Source: Glaciihabitans sp. (GTDB lineage Bacteria > Actinomycetota > Actinomycetes > Actinomycetales > Microbacteriaceae). From it: 43,697 nt of DNA. Below, one piece after another: positions 9,612 through 20,566 of this stretch. Under the pieces are notes generated by a model. That model saw only the letters and a program-made list of their open reading frames with translations, was not told where the DNA came from and ran no database searches. Made by a program: the position numbers and the translations under genes. The stretch spans positions 1 to 43,697 of the forward strand of contig JADGOT010000059.1 in the NCBI GenBank assembly GCA_017882805.1, written 5' to 3'. Numbering within the stretch: position 1 is the first letter of the stretch; every line of letters begins with the position of its first letter.

Positions 9612-11024
9612 ATGACCGCGGCTCCTGTTCCCGATCGAGTGCTCGCGGGCTACCGGCTGGTGCGAAAGCTCGCGGCAGGTTCGCGGGCGGACGTCTACTT
9701 GGGTATCGGCTCACAGGGCCCGGTCGCGCTTAAGGTCTTCGCCGCGAGAACCACGCGAGAGAGCGTTGGTGACGAGCTGGATGCGCTGGGTCGACTGGAT
9801 TCGCCCCACCTCGTGCGCCTGATCGACGTCTCCAGCGCCGATGGCGACCTCCCGATACTCGTGCTGGAGCGCGTCGCGAATGGGAGCGTCGCAGGGCTGC
9901 TCGGCCAGCGCGGAGATCTCGAGTGCGGCGAAGCCGTGACGCTCCTTGCGCCGATGGCGTCACTCGTAGCGCAATTGCACGACGCCGGTGTCGCGCACTG
10001 CAACATCGACGCACGATCCGTTCACCTGGGTTCTGACGCGAAGCCCGTGCTGCTCGGTGTCGGCCATTGCACATTATTCGCCCCGGGTGGCACGCTGGCT
10101 GCCATCGACACGGAGCCAGCGGCCGCGCTAGATCGGGATGCGCTTGCGGCGCTTTCGATCGGGATTTTGCACCGAGTACGGAACGTATCCGTTCGCACCC
10201 GAGATCTGCTGGAGTGGCTTGAGCGTGCTCCGCGGGCTTACGAGTTTCCCAAGGAACTTGAGGAGCGGTTGTTTTCCTGTGCAGAGCCGCTTCCAATCGG
10301 GTTGGCTGCAGACCGCAAGTTCGGATCTCCCGCTCCCGCCCGGTTAGTGCCGACGCAACAGATTCCGGTCCGTGGCCTCCCGCCGGTCCCTGAGCTCGTC
10401 GAAGGGCCATCCATTCGACCACTTCCACAGTGGGTTCCGGGCTGGTTGCCGGGGCTGCTGCTGGACAATCCCGTCGAGAATCTCAGGGCGCGCGCCTTGT
10501 CCGTCGCTCGTGGTGTTCGGCCGAGGTTCTGGCTAGCGGCGGGAGGTATCGTGGTCGCATTGCTGCTCGCGATTGCGCTCATTCCGTCCGGTGGTACATC
10601 GCCCACGAGCGCCGCGCCGCTCGAGACTGTGCCGCCAGAGCCGGTGCCGACAACTATTCAACCAACGCCTACTCCGCTTCCGGATGATCCGCTGCTCGCA
10701 TCAACGATTCTGCTGGCGGCTCGCGCCCGATGCATCCGAGACCTGTCGATCCTGTGTCTCGACAGCGTGGATGAGGCGTCCTCGGCCGCGTTCGCCAGCG
10801 ATGCCGCGCTCATCCAGCGGATTCAGAACGGTGGTGAGGTATCGAAGCCGTCGGATGCCTCGGGTGCACCGCTCACGCTGGTGGAACGACTCGGTGACAC
10901 AGCACTCATCGGTCTGGGTGGTAGCAGCAGCGGGGTGTCAATCTTGGTGATCAAGAGCAGAGCCGGCTGGCGAATCCGCGACGTTCTAAGCGGTGCACAG
11001 GCGACGTCAGCTCCGTCGGGCTAA
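9612..11024 (+). CDS. Transmembrane protein-kinase-like protein, predicted pseudokinase
   Basis: YRLVRKLAAGSRADVYLG...VALKVFAA kinase N-lobe; HRD-equivalent reads HCN, DFG-equivalent reads LGVGH; TM segment FWLAAGGIVVALLLAIALIP followed by an extracytoplasmic domain. Confidence 0.8.
   Translation: MTAAPVPDRVLAGYRLVRKLAAGSRADVYLGIGSQGPVALKVFAARTTRESVGDELDALGRLDSPHLVRLIDVSSADGDLPILVLERVANGSVAGLLGQRGDLECGEAVTLLAPMASLVAQLHDAGVAHCNIDARSVHLGSDAKPVLLGVGHCTLFAPGGTLAAIDTEPAAALDRDALAALSIGILHRVRNVSVRTRDLLEWLERAPRAYEFPKELEERLFSCAEPLPIGLAADRKFGSPAPARLVPTQQIPVRGLPPVPELVEGPSIRPLPQWVPGWLPGLLLDNPVENLRARALSVARGVRPRFWLAAGGIVVALLLAIALIPSGGTSPTSAAPLETVPPEPVPTTIQPTPTPLPDDPLLASTILLAARARCIRDLSILCLDSVDEASSAAFASDAALIQRIQNGGEVSKPSDASGAPLTLVERLGDTALIGLGGSSSGVSILVIKSRAGWRIRDVLSGAQATSAPSG
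10385..10408 (+). repeat. REP-like hairpin element inside the pseudokinase gene
   Basis: GGTCCCT-gagctcgtcga-AGGGCC; encodes PELVEGP in frame; opposite strand encodes GPSTSSGTG. Confidence 0.7.
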
Positions 11025-11851
11025 GCCCAATGAGCGGGTCGAACAGTGCCAGCGGGAACCCGCGTAGAAGGGTCTCCTCGTGCTGCGTTCAGCTGCATCT
11101 GGGTTACGAAGAGCGTCGTCGAGAGGTCGGCTTCGCACAGGTTCGCGTTTCTTAGGTCCGCGCCCAGAAGGTCAGACCCGCGCAGGTCCGCGTGCGACAG
11201 GTCGGCCGCGATCAGCAGGGCGCCGCGAAGGTCAGCGCCGCGAAGGTCCTGACCGGTCAGTACGGCGCCGATCAGGTCGGCACCCGCGTGGATCTTGGCG
11301 GGGAGTGATGATGGTCGATGCCGCCGCGCCTCTCGGCGCACCGACTCGCTCACCGTAAGGAGCTGTGGATTCACCAGGTTGCGCAGGTCGTCGAGATCGA
11401 GGGCGAGGATCTGGTCGCCCGGCAGAGCGCTCAGCTCGTCGACGCGAGCATAGGCCGCCTCGATACGAGCGCGATCCTGGGGGCTGGCAGATGCTCGCGC
11501 GGCATCTGCCAGGTACCAGAGCATCTCGTGGAGCTGGCGGACGACGCGAAACACACCAAACATAGCTTCGCCAATGTCGGGTGACTCCCTCCAGCTCGCG
11601 TTAGCGAAGTTGGTTTTCGTCACCCGCTGACCGGCACCGTGGCAGTCAAATACCGTGCAACCCCTGAGCCCGTCAGTGCGCAGCGTCGTGTGAACCCGGC
11701 AGCGGAAGTCGTCGGTCAGGTTGCGACATTCCTCGCTCGCTTCCTTGTCGAAGGCGAAATCTTCGGAGCGCGAGAACGCGAGTGCAACGCAGCAGAGTCC
11801 GACACAGTTCGCGCAGTCTGCGATCAGCGTCTCGGCGCGCTCGCTGATCAC
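11021..11851 (-). CDS. Pentapeptide-repeat protein with N-terminal Cys-rich segment
   Basis: ADLIGAVLTGQDLRGADLRGALLIAADLSHADLRGSDLLGADLRNANLCEADL repeats; N-terminal CANCVGLCC. Confidence 0.88.
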   Translation of the reverse strand: MISERAETLIADCANCVGLCCVALAFSRSEDFAFDKEASEECRNLTDDFRCRVHTTLRTDGLRGCTVFDCHGAGQRVTKTNFANASWRESPDIGEAMFGVFRVVRQLHEMLWYLADAARASASPQDRARIEAAYARVDELSALPGDQILALDLDDLRNLVNPQLLTVSESVRREARRHRPSSLPAKIHAGADLIGAVLTGQDLRGADLRGALLIAADLSHADLRGSDLLGADLRNANLCEADLSTTLFVTQMQLNAARGDPSTRVPAGTVRPAHWA

Positions 11852-11878
11852 GATCGCATCCCGCGTATTTCTCGGCGG

Positions 11879-13408
11879 CTAGATGCCGAGGTTGCCCTCG
11901 AAGCTGCTGTTCTCGAGACGGTCCTTGACGGCCACGAGGAAGCGAGCTGCGTCAGCGCCGTCGACGATGCGGTGATCGTAGGAGAGCGCCAGGTAAACGG
12001 TTGAGCGGATCGCGATCGCGTCGAGTCCGTTGTCGGAGACAACAACCGGTTTCTTGGCAACGATTCCTGTGCCGAGAATTGCGGACTGCGGTAGGAACAC
12101 GATCGGGGTATCAAACAGTGCACCGCGCGAACCGGTATTCGTCAGCGTGAACGTTCCGCCGGCGAGCTCGTCTGGCTTGAGCTTGTTTTCGCGAGTGCGA
12201 GTAGCGAGATCGGCGATCTGCGTCGCGAAGTCGGCCAGCGAGAGGCCAGCGGCGTTGCGGATGACCGGGGTGAGCAGTCCACGCTCGGTGTCGACCGCGA
12301 TGCTGATGTTCTCGTGGTCCGGGTACACGATCGCGTCGCCGTCGATGGTCGCGTTGACAATCGGGTAGGCACGGAGCGCTTCAGCGGCCGCAAGCGCAAA
12401 GAACGGCAGGAAGGAGAGCTTGACACCGGTCGCCCGAAGAAACTCGTCCTTTACGTCGTCGCGGTAGTGAGCCACGCGCGTCACATCGACCTCAACGACC
12501 GAGGTCAGCTGAGCCGAAGTTTGCAGCGAAATAACAGCGCGCTCCGCAATGACCTTACGCAAGCGGGACATCGGAACAGTGGTGCCGCGCAGCGGCGAGG
12601 TCGCGATCGGCTCGCGCTGCGGCGCGGGGGCGGGGGCGACCTTGCTGAGACTCGTGCCTGCGGCAAGAACATCCTGCTTGCGGATGCGGCCTCCCACGCC
12701 CGTGCCTGTGACGGTCGCCAGGTCGATGCCGCTGTCGTGAGCGAGCTTGCGAACGATCGGCGTGACGTATGCGGCATTGGACACGCCCGTGGGCTGCGGG
12801 GGAGCAGGCGCGGCAGTCGCGACCGGCGTGGATTCCGCGGGAGCAGGTTCTGCGACCGTGGCGGGCGCGGCTGGTGCCGGTGCGGCAGGAGCTGGCTCCT
12901 CGGTGTCGACGTCGGTGGATGGTACTTCGATTTCTGGTTCGGGAGCCGGGGCAGGCTGTTCGGCAACGGGCGCCTCAGCGACCGGCGCTTCGGCGACGGG
13001 TGCTTCGGCGACGGGAGCTGCAGCAACGGGTGCCTCGGCAACGGGTGCCTCGGCCACTGCTGTTTCCGCTGCCGGTGCCTCGGCGACTGGAACCTCTGCC
13101 GCAGGCTGTGGTGCCGCCGCCTCGGCCGAACCCTCGGCGGGCGCGGCTGGTGCAGCAGCGCCGCCACCGGATCCATCACCAATCGTTACGAGAGGCGTGC
13201 CGACCTCGACGGTGGCGTCCTCGGCAACCAGGATCGCCTCGATGATGCCAGCGATAGGCGAAGGGATCTCGGTGTCAACTTTGTCGGTCGAAACTTCGAG
13301 CAATGGCTCGTCAACCTCGACCCGGTCGCCGACGTTCTTGAGCCAGCGGGTTACCGTGCCCTCTGTGACACTCTCGCCGAGTGCCGGGAGGTTGACGGAT
13401 TCGCTCAT
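11879..13408 (-). CDS. sucB: 2-oxoglutarate dehydrogenase E2 component (dihydrolipoamide acyltransferase)
   Basis: One lipoyl domain (LLEVSTDKVDTEIPSP), Ala/Pro linker, E3/E1-binding region YVTPIVRKLAHDSGIDLATVTGTGVGGRIRKQDVL, catalytic SYDHRIVDGADAARFL. Confidence 0.95.
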   Translation of the reverse strand: MSESVNLPALGESVTEGTVTRWLKNVGDRVEVDEPLLEVSTDKVDTEIPSPIAGIIEAILVAEDATVEVGTPLVTIGDGSGGGAAAPAAPAEGSAEAAAPQPAAEVPVAEAPAAETAVAEAPVAEAPVAAAPVAEAPVAEAPVAEAPVAEQPAPAPEPEIEVPSTDVDTEEPAPAAPAPAAPATVAEPAPAESTPVATAAPAPPQPTGVSNAAYVTPIVRKLAHDSGIDLATVTGTGVGGRIRKQDVLAAGTSLSKVAPAPAPQREPIATSPLRGTTVPMSRLRKVIAERAVISLQTSAQLTSVVEVDVTRVAHYRDDVKDEFLRATGVKLSFLPFFALAAAEALRAYPIVNATIDGDAIVYPDHENISIAVDTERGLLTPVIRNAAGLSLADFATQIADLATRTRENKLKPDELAGGTFTLTNTGSRGALFDTPIVFLPQSAILGTGIVAKKPVVVSDNGLDAIAIRSTVYLALSYDHRIVDGADAARFLVAVKDRLENSSFEGNLGI

Positions 13409-13471
13409 CAGTGATGCTCCTTATTACCGAATGCTGCGGGTCTAGCTTAGTTCTGGGCTTGTCGCTGAGGC

Positions 13472-14845
13472 CTAAATGGCGTGCAGCGGCTTGCCGGCGA
13501 GTGCGAGGAAGGCCTCGCCCAACGCCTCGTTCTGAGTTGGGTGCGCGTGGACGAACGGGGCAATGTCTTCCGGGTACGCCTCCCAGTTGACTGCGAGCTG
13601 TGCTTCGCCAATGAGTTCGCCCACGCGAGCGCCGATCATGTGGACGCCAACGACGGGCCCATCGTTGACTCGAACGACCTTGATCGAGCCCGAGGTTCCG
13701 ATGATGTGGCTCTTGCCGTTGCCAGCCAGGTTGTAGTCATACGCGGTGATCTTGTCGGCGCCGAACTTCTCTGCCGCCTTAGCCTCCGAGTAGCCGATCG
13801 AGGCGACTTCTGGGTCGCTGTACGTGACCTTCGGGATGTTGATGTCGTCGACAACAATCGGGTTCAGCCCGGCAATTTCCTCGGCAACGAAGATGCCCTG
13901 CTGGAATCCGCGGTGCGCGAGTTGCAGTCCGGGGACGATGTCACCGACGGCGAAGACTCCGGGAACGGATGTCGCGAGGCGCTCGTTCGTGATGACGAAG
14001 CCACGGTCCATAGTGACGCCAGCCTCTTCGTAGCCGAGGTTCGCGGTGCGCGGTCCACGTCCGACAGCGACGAGTAGCAGCTCGCCGTCGAAGGTCTGCC
14101 CGTCTTCGAGCGTGACAACGACGCCCTTGTCATCCTGAGTGACACTCTGGAAGCGCACGCCGAGGCTGAAGTTGATGCCACGCTTGCGGAAGGCGCGTTC
14201 GAACTGCTTGCTGACCGACTCGTCCTCATTCGGTACAAGGTGCGGCAGAGCCTCGATGATCTGGACTTCGGCGCCCCACGACTTCCACACGCTCGAGAAT
14301 TCGACGCCGATGACGCCGCCACCCAGCACCAGGACCTTCTTCGGTACGAAGTCGAGTTCGAGTGCCTGCTCGGACGTGATGACACGGCCGCCGATTTCGA
14401 GACCAGGAAGCGACCGCGAATACGATCCGGTCGCGAGAATAATGTTCTTGCCGGTCAGAGTGTCTTCGCCGACCTGAACAGTCGTAGGCGAACTGAGCTT
14501 GCCTTCACCCTCGATGACGGTGATCCCGCGGGTCTTGATCAGTCCCTGCAGTCCCTTGTACTTGCTAGCAACGATGCCCTCGCGATAGGCGGTGACCGCG
14601 GCGATGTCGATTCCGCCGAACGTGTTCGTTACGCCGTACTTCGCGGACTCGCGGGACACGTCCGCAACCTCAGCCGAGTGAAGGAGGGCTTTGGTCGGAA
14701 TACAGCCGACATGGAGGCACGTGCCACCGAGCTTGTCTTTCTCGACGAGGGCTACGGAGAAGCCCAGCTCGCTCGCTCGCAGCGCGGCGGCGTAGCCACC
14801 GCTGCCTGCGCCGAGTACCACGATGTCAAAGTTCTGCTCAGACAC
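13472..14845 (-). CDS. lpdA: Dihydrolipoyl dehydrogenase
   Basis: VVLGAGSGGYAAALRA, LGGTCLHVGCIPTKALLHSAE, C-terminal HAHPTQNEALGEAF. Confidence 0.97.
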   Translation of the reverse strand: MSEQNFDIVVLGAGSGGYAAALRASELGFSVALVEKDKLGGTCLHVGCIPTKALLHSAEVADVSRESAKYGVTNTFGGIDIAAVTAYREGIVASKYKGLQGLIKTRGITVIEGEGKLSSPTTVQVGEDTLTGKNIILATGSYSRSLPGLEIGGRVITSEQALELDFVPKKVLVLGGGVIGVEFSSVWKSWGAEVQIIEALPHLVPNEDESVSKQFERAFRKRGINFSLGVRFQSVTQDDKGVVVTLEDGQTFDGELLLVAVGRGPRTANLGYEEAGVTMDRGFVITNERLATSVPGVFAVGDIVPGLQLAHRGFQQGIFVAEEIAGLNPIVVDDINIPKVTYSDPEVASIGYSEAKAAEKFGADKITAYDYNLAGNGKSHIIGTSGSIKVVRVNDGPVVGVHMIGARVGELIGEAQLAVNWEAYPEDIAPFVHAHPTQNEALGEAFLALAGKPLHAI

Positions 14846-14941
14846 GGAAAAAGCTCCTTGGTGCGCTCTCGAGTGCTCGCGGCCAACGGACAGGATGCGC
14901 CAGCGGCCGAATGGGCGGGTCTGCCCGCCTCAAAAACCTTA

Positions 14942-16438
14942 CTACGCGGCAGAAAATTCCCGGGCAAGCGCGAGCAGGGCGCGCACAGTTACGCCCGTCG
15001 GTCCTTTGCCTACGTATCCGTGGCCGCCACTCTTGTTGTCTGAGGGCCCCGCGATGTCGATGTGCGCCCACGGGATGGAGTGCTTGTCGTCGCCCTCGCC
15101 GTTGGTTCCCACGAATTCGGACAGAAAGACGCCACCGGCCAGCATTCCTGCCGCCGTATTACCGGGCTTGGAGTTTGCGATGTCCGCGACGTCTGACGAC
15201 AGGATTGTGCGAACCTCGGCGGGAAGCGGCATGGGCCAAAATGTCTCCCCGACCCGCTTGGCGGTCGCGACGACCTGCGCTACTAGGTCCTCGTCGCCCA
15301 TGACACCGCAATAGCGGTTGCCCAGGGCGACAACCTGAGCACCGGTGAGGGTCGCCACGTCGATGATGGCATCAGGATGCTCGTCGCTTGCCGCCACGAT
15401 GCCGTCTGCCAGTACGAGCCGTCCCTCGGCATCGGTGTTCAATACCTCGACCGTCTTGCCACCTTTCATGTGCAGCACGTCGTTGGGCTTGATGGCGTTG
15501 CCACCGGGCATGTTTTCGGCGATACACAGCCAGGCTGTGATGCGCAGCGGGATAGCGAGACTCGCCGCGGCAAGCGTGACGGCAAGAACCGTTGCAGCGC
15601 CGGTCATGTCGTATTTCATCCCCACCATCGATGCCGGTGGCTTGAGCGAGATGCCACCAGAGTCGAAGGTGATCCCCTTGCCGACGAGAGCGAGGTGCTT
15701 GGTCGCACCCTGTGGCGAATAGCTCACCTTGACGAGACATGGGCCGTGCGCAGAGCCCTTGCCCACGCCGAGGATGCCGCCAAAGTTGCCCGCCAGCAAC
15801 TCCTTTTCGCCCAGAATCTCGACCTTGACCGGAGCTCCGCTGGCGAGTTCGAGAGCCTCCTGCGCGAACGACTCGGGGAACAGGTGCGACGAGGGGGAAT
15901 TCACCAGGTCACGGACGGTATGCATCGCTCTCGCCACGATGGTCGCCTGCTCAGCGAGCTTCTTCGCGTTCTTGGCGGCTCCGAGCACGACGATCGCGGT
16001 CGCGGGCGTCTTAGCCGGCTCCGGGCCCGGCGAGCGGAAGGTGAGGTAGGAGTAAGCACCGATTCCGGCGCCCTCGAGAATCGCGAGCAGATCATCCGAA
16101 GTGTCAACGGGAAGAGCCAGTCCGAGCGAGGCAACGCCGCGAACCTGGCGCGCAACTGTTCCCGCCGCATAGCGCAGTTCATTTGTGCGCGGCGCTACGC
16201 CGAGTCCCACGAGCGCGATCGATCGAGCGGCGATGCCGTCGACGGCCGTCAGCCTTCGCACTTCATCCTGACTGCCGGTGATGCCGATGGCTGACAGGGA
16301 GTCGGCCAGAGTCACGAACCGAGGGTCGTCGCTCAGAAGCTTCGGTCCCGTATCTGTCTTCTGAACACCGAGCACGAGCACGTCCACGTCGACCTCCGTG
16401 GCGGATTGCGAGCTAACGGTCAGCACTGGCACTGTCAT
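14942..16438 (-). CDS. pepA: Leucyl aminopeptidase (M17)
   Basis: GKGITFDSGGISLKP, NTDAEGRLVLADG. Confidence 0.96.
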   Translation of the reverse strand: MTVPVLTVSSQSATEVDVDVLVLGVQKTDTGPKLLSDDPRFVTLADSLSAIGITGSQDEVRRLTAVDGIAARSIALVGLGVAPRTNELRYAAGTVARQVRGVASLGLALPVDTSDDLLAILEGAGIGAYSYLTFRSPGPEPAKTPATAIVVLGAAKNAKKLAEQATIVARAMHTVRDLVNSPSSHLFPESFAQEALELASGAPVKVEILGEKELLAGNFGGILGVGKGSAHGPCLVKVSYSPQGATKHLALVGKGITFDSGGISLKPPASMVGMKYDMTGAATVLAVTLAAASLAIPLRITAWLCIAENMPGGNAIKPNDVLHMKGGKTVEVLNTDAEGRLVLADGIVAASDEHPDAIIDVATLTGAQVVALGNRYCGVMGDEDLVAQVVATAKRVGETFWPMPLPAEVRTILSSDVADIANSKPGNTAAGMLAGGVFLSEFVGTNGEGDDKHSIPWAHIDIAGPSDNKSGGHGYVGKGPTGVTVRALLALAREFSAA

Positions 16439-16542
16439 TCGGCAATGGTAACCGCGCTGCCCTAGCCCTACAGTGCGCGTGTTCGCTGTGGGCGTGCCTA
16501 CGCCGCCGGGTGCCTGTCGAGGCCCGCGATTAGAGTTGGAAC

Positions 16543-17463
16543 GTGCACAATCCGGACCGTCTCTTCGAGCTTCTCACCGATCTCGCCGACGTGCCCGAAG
16601 GCCTGCCACTGGTTGGAGCGCTGACTGGATTTGCGGATGCCGGTGGTGCGGTGTCGCAGCTGAGTGAACATCTGCTCGACAGCCTCGACTACGCAACGAT
16701 TGCGGAGTTCGACAACGACGCGCTGCTCGACTACCGCGCTCGCCGACCCACCATCTACTTCGACGAAGACCACATCGCGGACTACACGCCGCTACGTCTC
16801 GGCCTCTACCTCGCGCACGACGAGATCGGCCAGCCGTTCCTTCTGCTGACCGGATATGAGCCCGACTTTAAGTGGGACGGCTTTACTGCCGCCGTTATCA
16901 AGTTCATCGAAGACCTAAAGGTCAAGTCGACGACCTGGGTCCACGCGATTCCAATGCCGGTTCCGCACACTCGACCGATCAGCGTCACCGTGAGCGGAAA
17001 CCGGGCCGAGTTGATCGAGACCATGTCGATCTGGAAGCCACGCACCCAGGCTCCCGCGAACGCGCTGCACCTCGTTGAGTACCGGCTCCAGGAACTCGGG
17101 CACCCGATCGCGGGTTTCGTGTTGCTGATTCCGCACTACCTGTCAGACACGGAGTTCCCGCTTGCTGCAGTTACCGCCCTCGAGAGCGTGAGTGCCGCAA
17201 CCGGACTGATTTTTCCAACGGATACGCTGCGAGAGGCGGGGCGCGACTTCCTGACCAAGATCGAGAGTCAGGTCGAGAGCAATCCGGAACTAGCCAAGCT
17301 TGTGGGCACGCTCGAGGAACGCCACGACAGCTACTTGCAGGACAACCCACTCCGTTCGCCGCTGACCGACATCGACGGCGAACTGCCGTCGGCGGATGCG
17401 ATAGCGGCGGAGCTGCAAAACTTTCTCGCGATGCGCCGAGACGACGAGAGTCCCTCGATCTAA
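16543..17463 (+). CDS. PAC2 family protein
   Basis: LVGALTGFADAGGAVSQLSEHLLD, FLLLTGYEPDFKWDGF, GIPMPVPHTRP-type motif (HAIPMPVPHTRP); GTG start. Confidence 0.92.
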   Translation: MHNPDRLFELLTDLADVPEGLPLVGALTGFADAGGAVSQLSEHLLDSLDYATIAEFDNDALLDYRARRPTIYFDEDHIADYTPLRLGLYLAHDEIGQPFLLLTGYEPDFKWDGFTAAVIKFIEDLKVKSTTWVHAIPMPVPHTRPISVTVSGNRAELIETMSIWKPRTQAPANALHLVEYRLQELGHPIAGFVLLIPHYLSDTEFPLAAVTALESVSAATGLIFPTDTLREAGRDFLTKIESQVESNPELAKLVGTLEERHDSYLQDNPLRSPLTDIDGELPSADAIAAELQNFLAMRRDDESPSI

Positions 17464-17487
17464 ACCCCCACTCGATAGGCTGACCGC

Positions 17488-18834
17488 GTGAATTCGCGGC
17501 GTGCCTGGGTGGTCTTCGGCTTCGCCGTTTTCGACTACATCATGGCGGTGCTCCAGCGCTCGTCGCTCGGAGTCGCGGGAGTCGAGGCCACCGATCGCTT
17601 TCACGTCTCGGCCGCAGTGCTGTCCAGCCTCGCGGTCATCCAACTGATCGTCTACGCGGGCCTCCAGATTCCCGTCGGCGTGATTCTCGACCGGGTTGGT
17701 CCGCGCATCCTGCTGGCGACCGGCGCCGGGCTCATGGTGCTTGGCCAGTCCACGCTTGCACTTGCCCCGTCGATCGGCTTTGCGATCGTGGGGAGGGTTC
17801 TACTCGGCGCGGGCGATGCCATGACGTTCATCTCTGTACTCCGGCTGCTGCCAAATTGGTTCTCCGGGCGTCGGCTTCCGATTGTTTCGCAGTGGGTGGG
17901 CACGCTCGGGCAAGTGGGCCAGATACTCTCCGCAGCGCCGCTCACCCTGCTGCTGGGCGCGGTCGCGTGGACCCCAACCTTCCTGATCCTGGCCGGCGCT
18001 TCGACCCTGGGGCTCATCGGAGTCCTGCTCTTTGTCGACAATGGCATTACCCCGGTCACTCGCTCGATGCCGGCCGTTGCGGGTCAGGGTGTTTCGCCGT
18101 TGCGACACATTCGGGACGCTCTGGCCCGCCCGGGCACCCGGCTCGGATTCTGGTCGCACTTCGTGACGCAATCGTCGGGCACGGTCTTCGCACTGCTGTG
18201 GGGATTCCCGTTCCTCTCGATTGCGCTGGGATATGGCCCATCGAATGCCTCGCTGCTACTTACGCTCATGGTCGTCTCAGCCATTGTCGTCGGGCCGATT
18301 CTCGGCCTCCTCACCGCGCGCTTTCCGCTGCGGCGAAGCAGCATCGTGCTCGGGATCGTGATCGGTATGGCAGTCGCGTGGGGGATCGTACTGGGATGGC
18401 CGGGACGTCCACCGGTGTGGAGCGTGGTCGTTCTGGTCGTGGTGATCGCCATCGGCGGTCCGGGCTCCCTGATTGGTTTTGATTTTGCCCGCACCTTTAA
18501 CCCGCTCCGCAGCCTCGGATCGGCGAATGGAATCGTCAACGTTGGGGGATTTCTCGCCTCATTCGTGATGATGTTCGTCATCGGTGTTGTGCTCGACTCG
18601 ATAAATCGCGCAACGGGGGGATCATCAAGCGCATCCAGCCTGTACTCGCTCGCCGGATTCCGAATCGCGTTCCTGGTGCAGTACGTGGTGGTTGGCACCG
18701 GGGTCGTCTTTCTGACCATCGCCCGTCGCCAAACCAGACGACGCCTGCACGAACAAGAAGGAATAGAAGTAGCTCCGCTCTGGGTTGCACTAATGCGGGC
18801 CTGGCGGCACCGCGGCATCCGAGGGACCCGATAG
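17488..18834 (+). CDS. MFS transporter
   Basis: About 12 hydrophobic helices; QLIVYAGLQIPVGVILDRVGPRILLATGAGLMVLG. Confidence 0.92.
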   Translation: MNSRRAWVVFGFAVFDYIMAVLQRSSLGVAGVEATDRFHVSAAVLSSLAVIQLIVYAGLQIPVGVILDRVGPRILLATGAGLMVLGQSTLALAPSIGFAIVGRVLLGAGDAMTFISVLRLLPNWFSGRRLPIVSQWVGTLGQVGQILSAAPLTLLLGAVAWTPTFLILAGASTLGLIGVLLFVDNGITPVTRSMPAVAGQGVSPLRHIRDALARPGTRLGFWSHFVTQSSGTVFALLWGFPFLSIALGYGPSNASLLLTLMVVSAIVVGPILGLLTARFPLRRSSIVLGIVIGMAVAWGIVLGWPGRPPVWSVVVLVVVIAIGGPGSLIGFDFARTFNPLRSLGSANGIVNVGGFLASFVMMFVIGVVLDSINRATGGSSSASSLYSLAGFRIAFLVQYVVVGTGVVFLTIARRQTRRRLHEQEGIEVAPLWVALMRAWRHRGIRGTR

Positions 18835-18976
18835 TCCATGAGCGACCCGATGGCAAGAGCCGGGTGGGAAACGTGCAATAATCGACGTTGTAGACCCTGT
18901 TAGGGCCTGTACGCACTGTTCACCTTTGTGGTGACCGGCGTCAGGACTTGACAAGGGTCTTAGTTGTGCCGCCGCA

Positions 18977-19023
18977 CGGCAACAACACAGCGCACGGAAA
19001 CAACACAGACGGTAACAACACAG
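18977..19023 (+). repeat. Three direct repeats CGG(C/A/T)AACAACACAG in the sigma-factor leader
   Basis: Copies at 18977-18990, 18995-19008 and 19010-19023; offsets 18 and 15 nt. Confidence 0.8.
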
Positions 19024-19119
19024 ATTTTTGCGCCGCGAAGCAGCGACCACGAACACGGTGTCTACGAAGTACTAAGCAACAGCAATCAATACCCCTAAAG
19101 ACGAAGGATGGGTGTTCGC

Positions 19120-20562
<1,443 letters not shown>

Positions 20563-20566
20563 GCCA

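Noticed and set aside
11657-11676. CCCTGAGCCCGTC resembling the start of a REP element
   Set aside because: No complementary second stem arm; fits the coding sequence of the pentapeptide protein; likely chance.
12747-13445. Long open frames antisense to sucB (for example 232 aa and 366 aa, Gly/Ala/Ser-rich)
   Set aside because: They lie opposite a confidently identified gene and their repetitive composition mirrors the VAEAP linker; high-GC antisense frame artefact.
14906-14925. GGGCGGGTCTGCCCGCC hairpin between lpdA and pepA considered as an intrinsic terminator
   Set aside because: No T-tract on either strand and the flanking genes are codirectional; kept only as an unclassified hairpin.
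18919-18934. TTCACC-n5-GGTGA hairpin upstream of sigA considered as a riboswitch or operator
   Set aside because: Short arms, no conserved RNA motif recognised, cannot be distinguished from chance.
18948-18953. TTGACA as the sigA promoter -35
   Set aside because: No convincing -10 hexamer at 16-19 bp spacing (region reads GCCGCA); promoter left unassigned.
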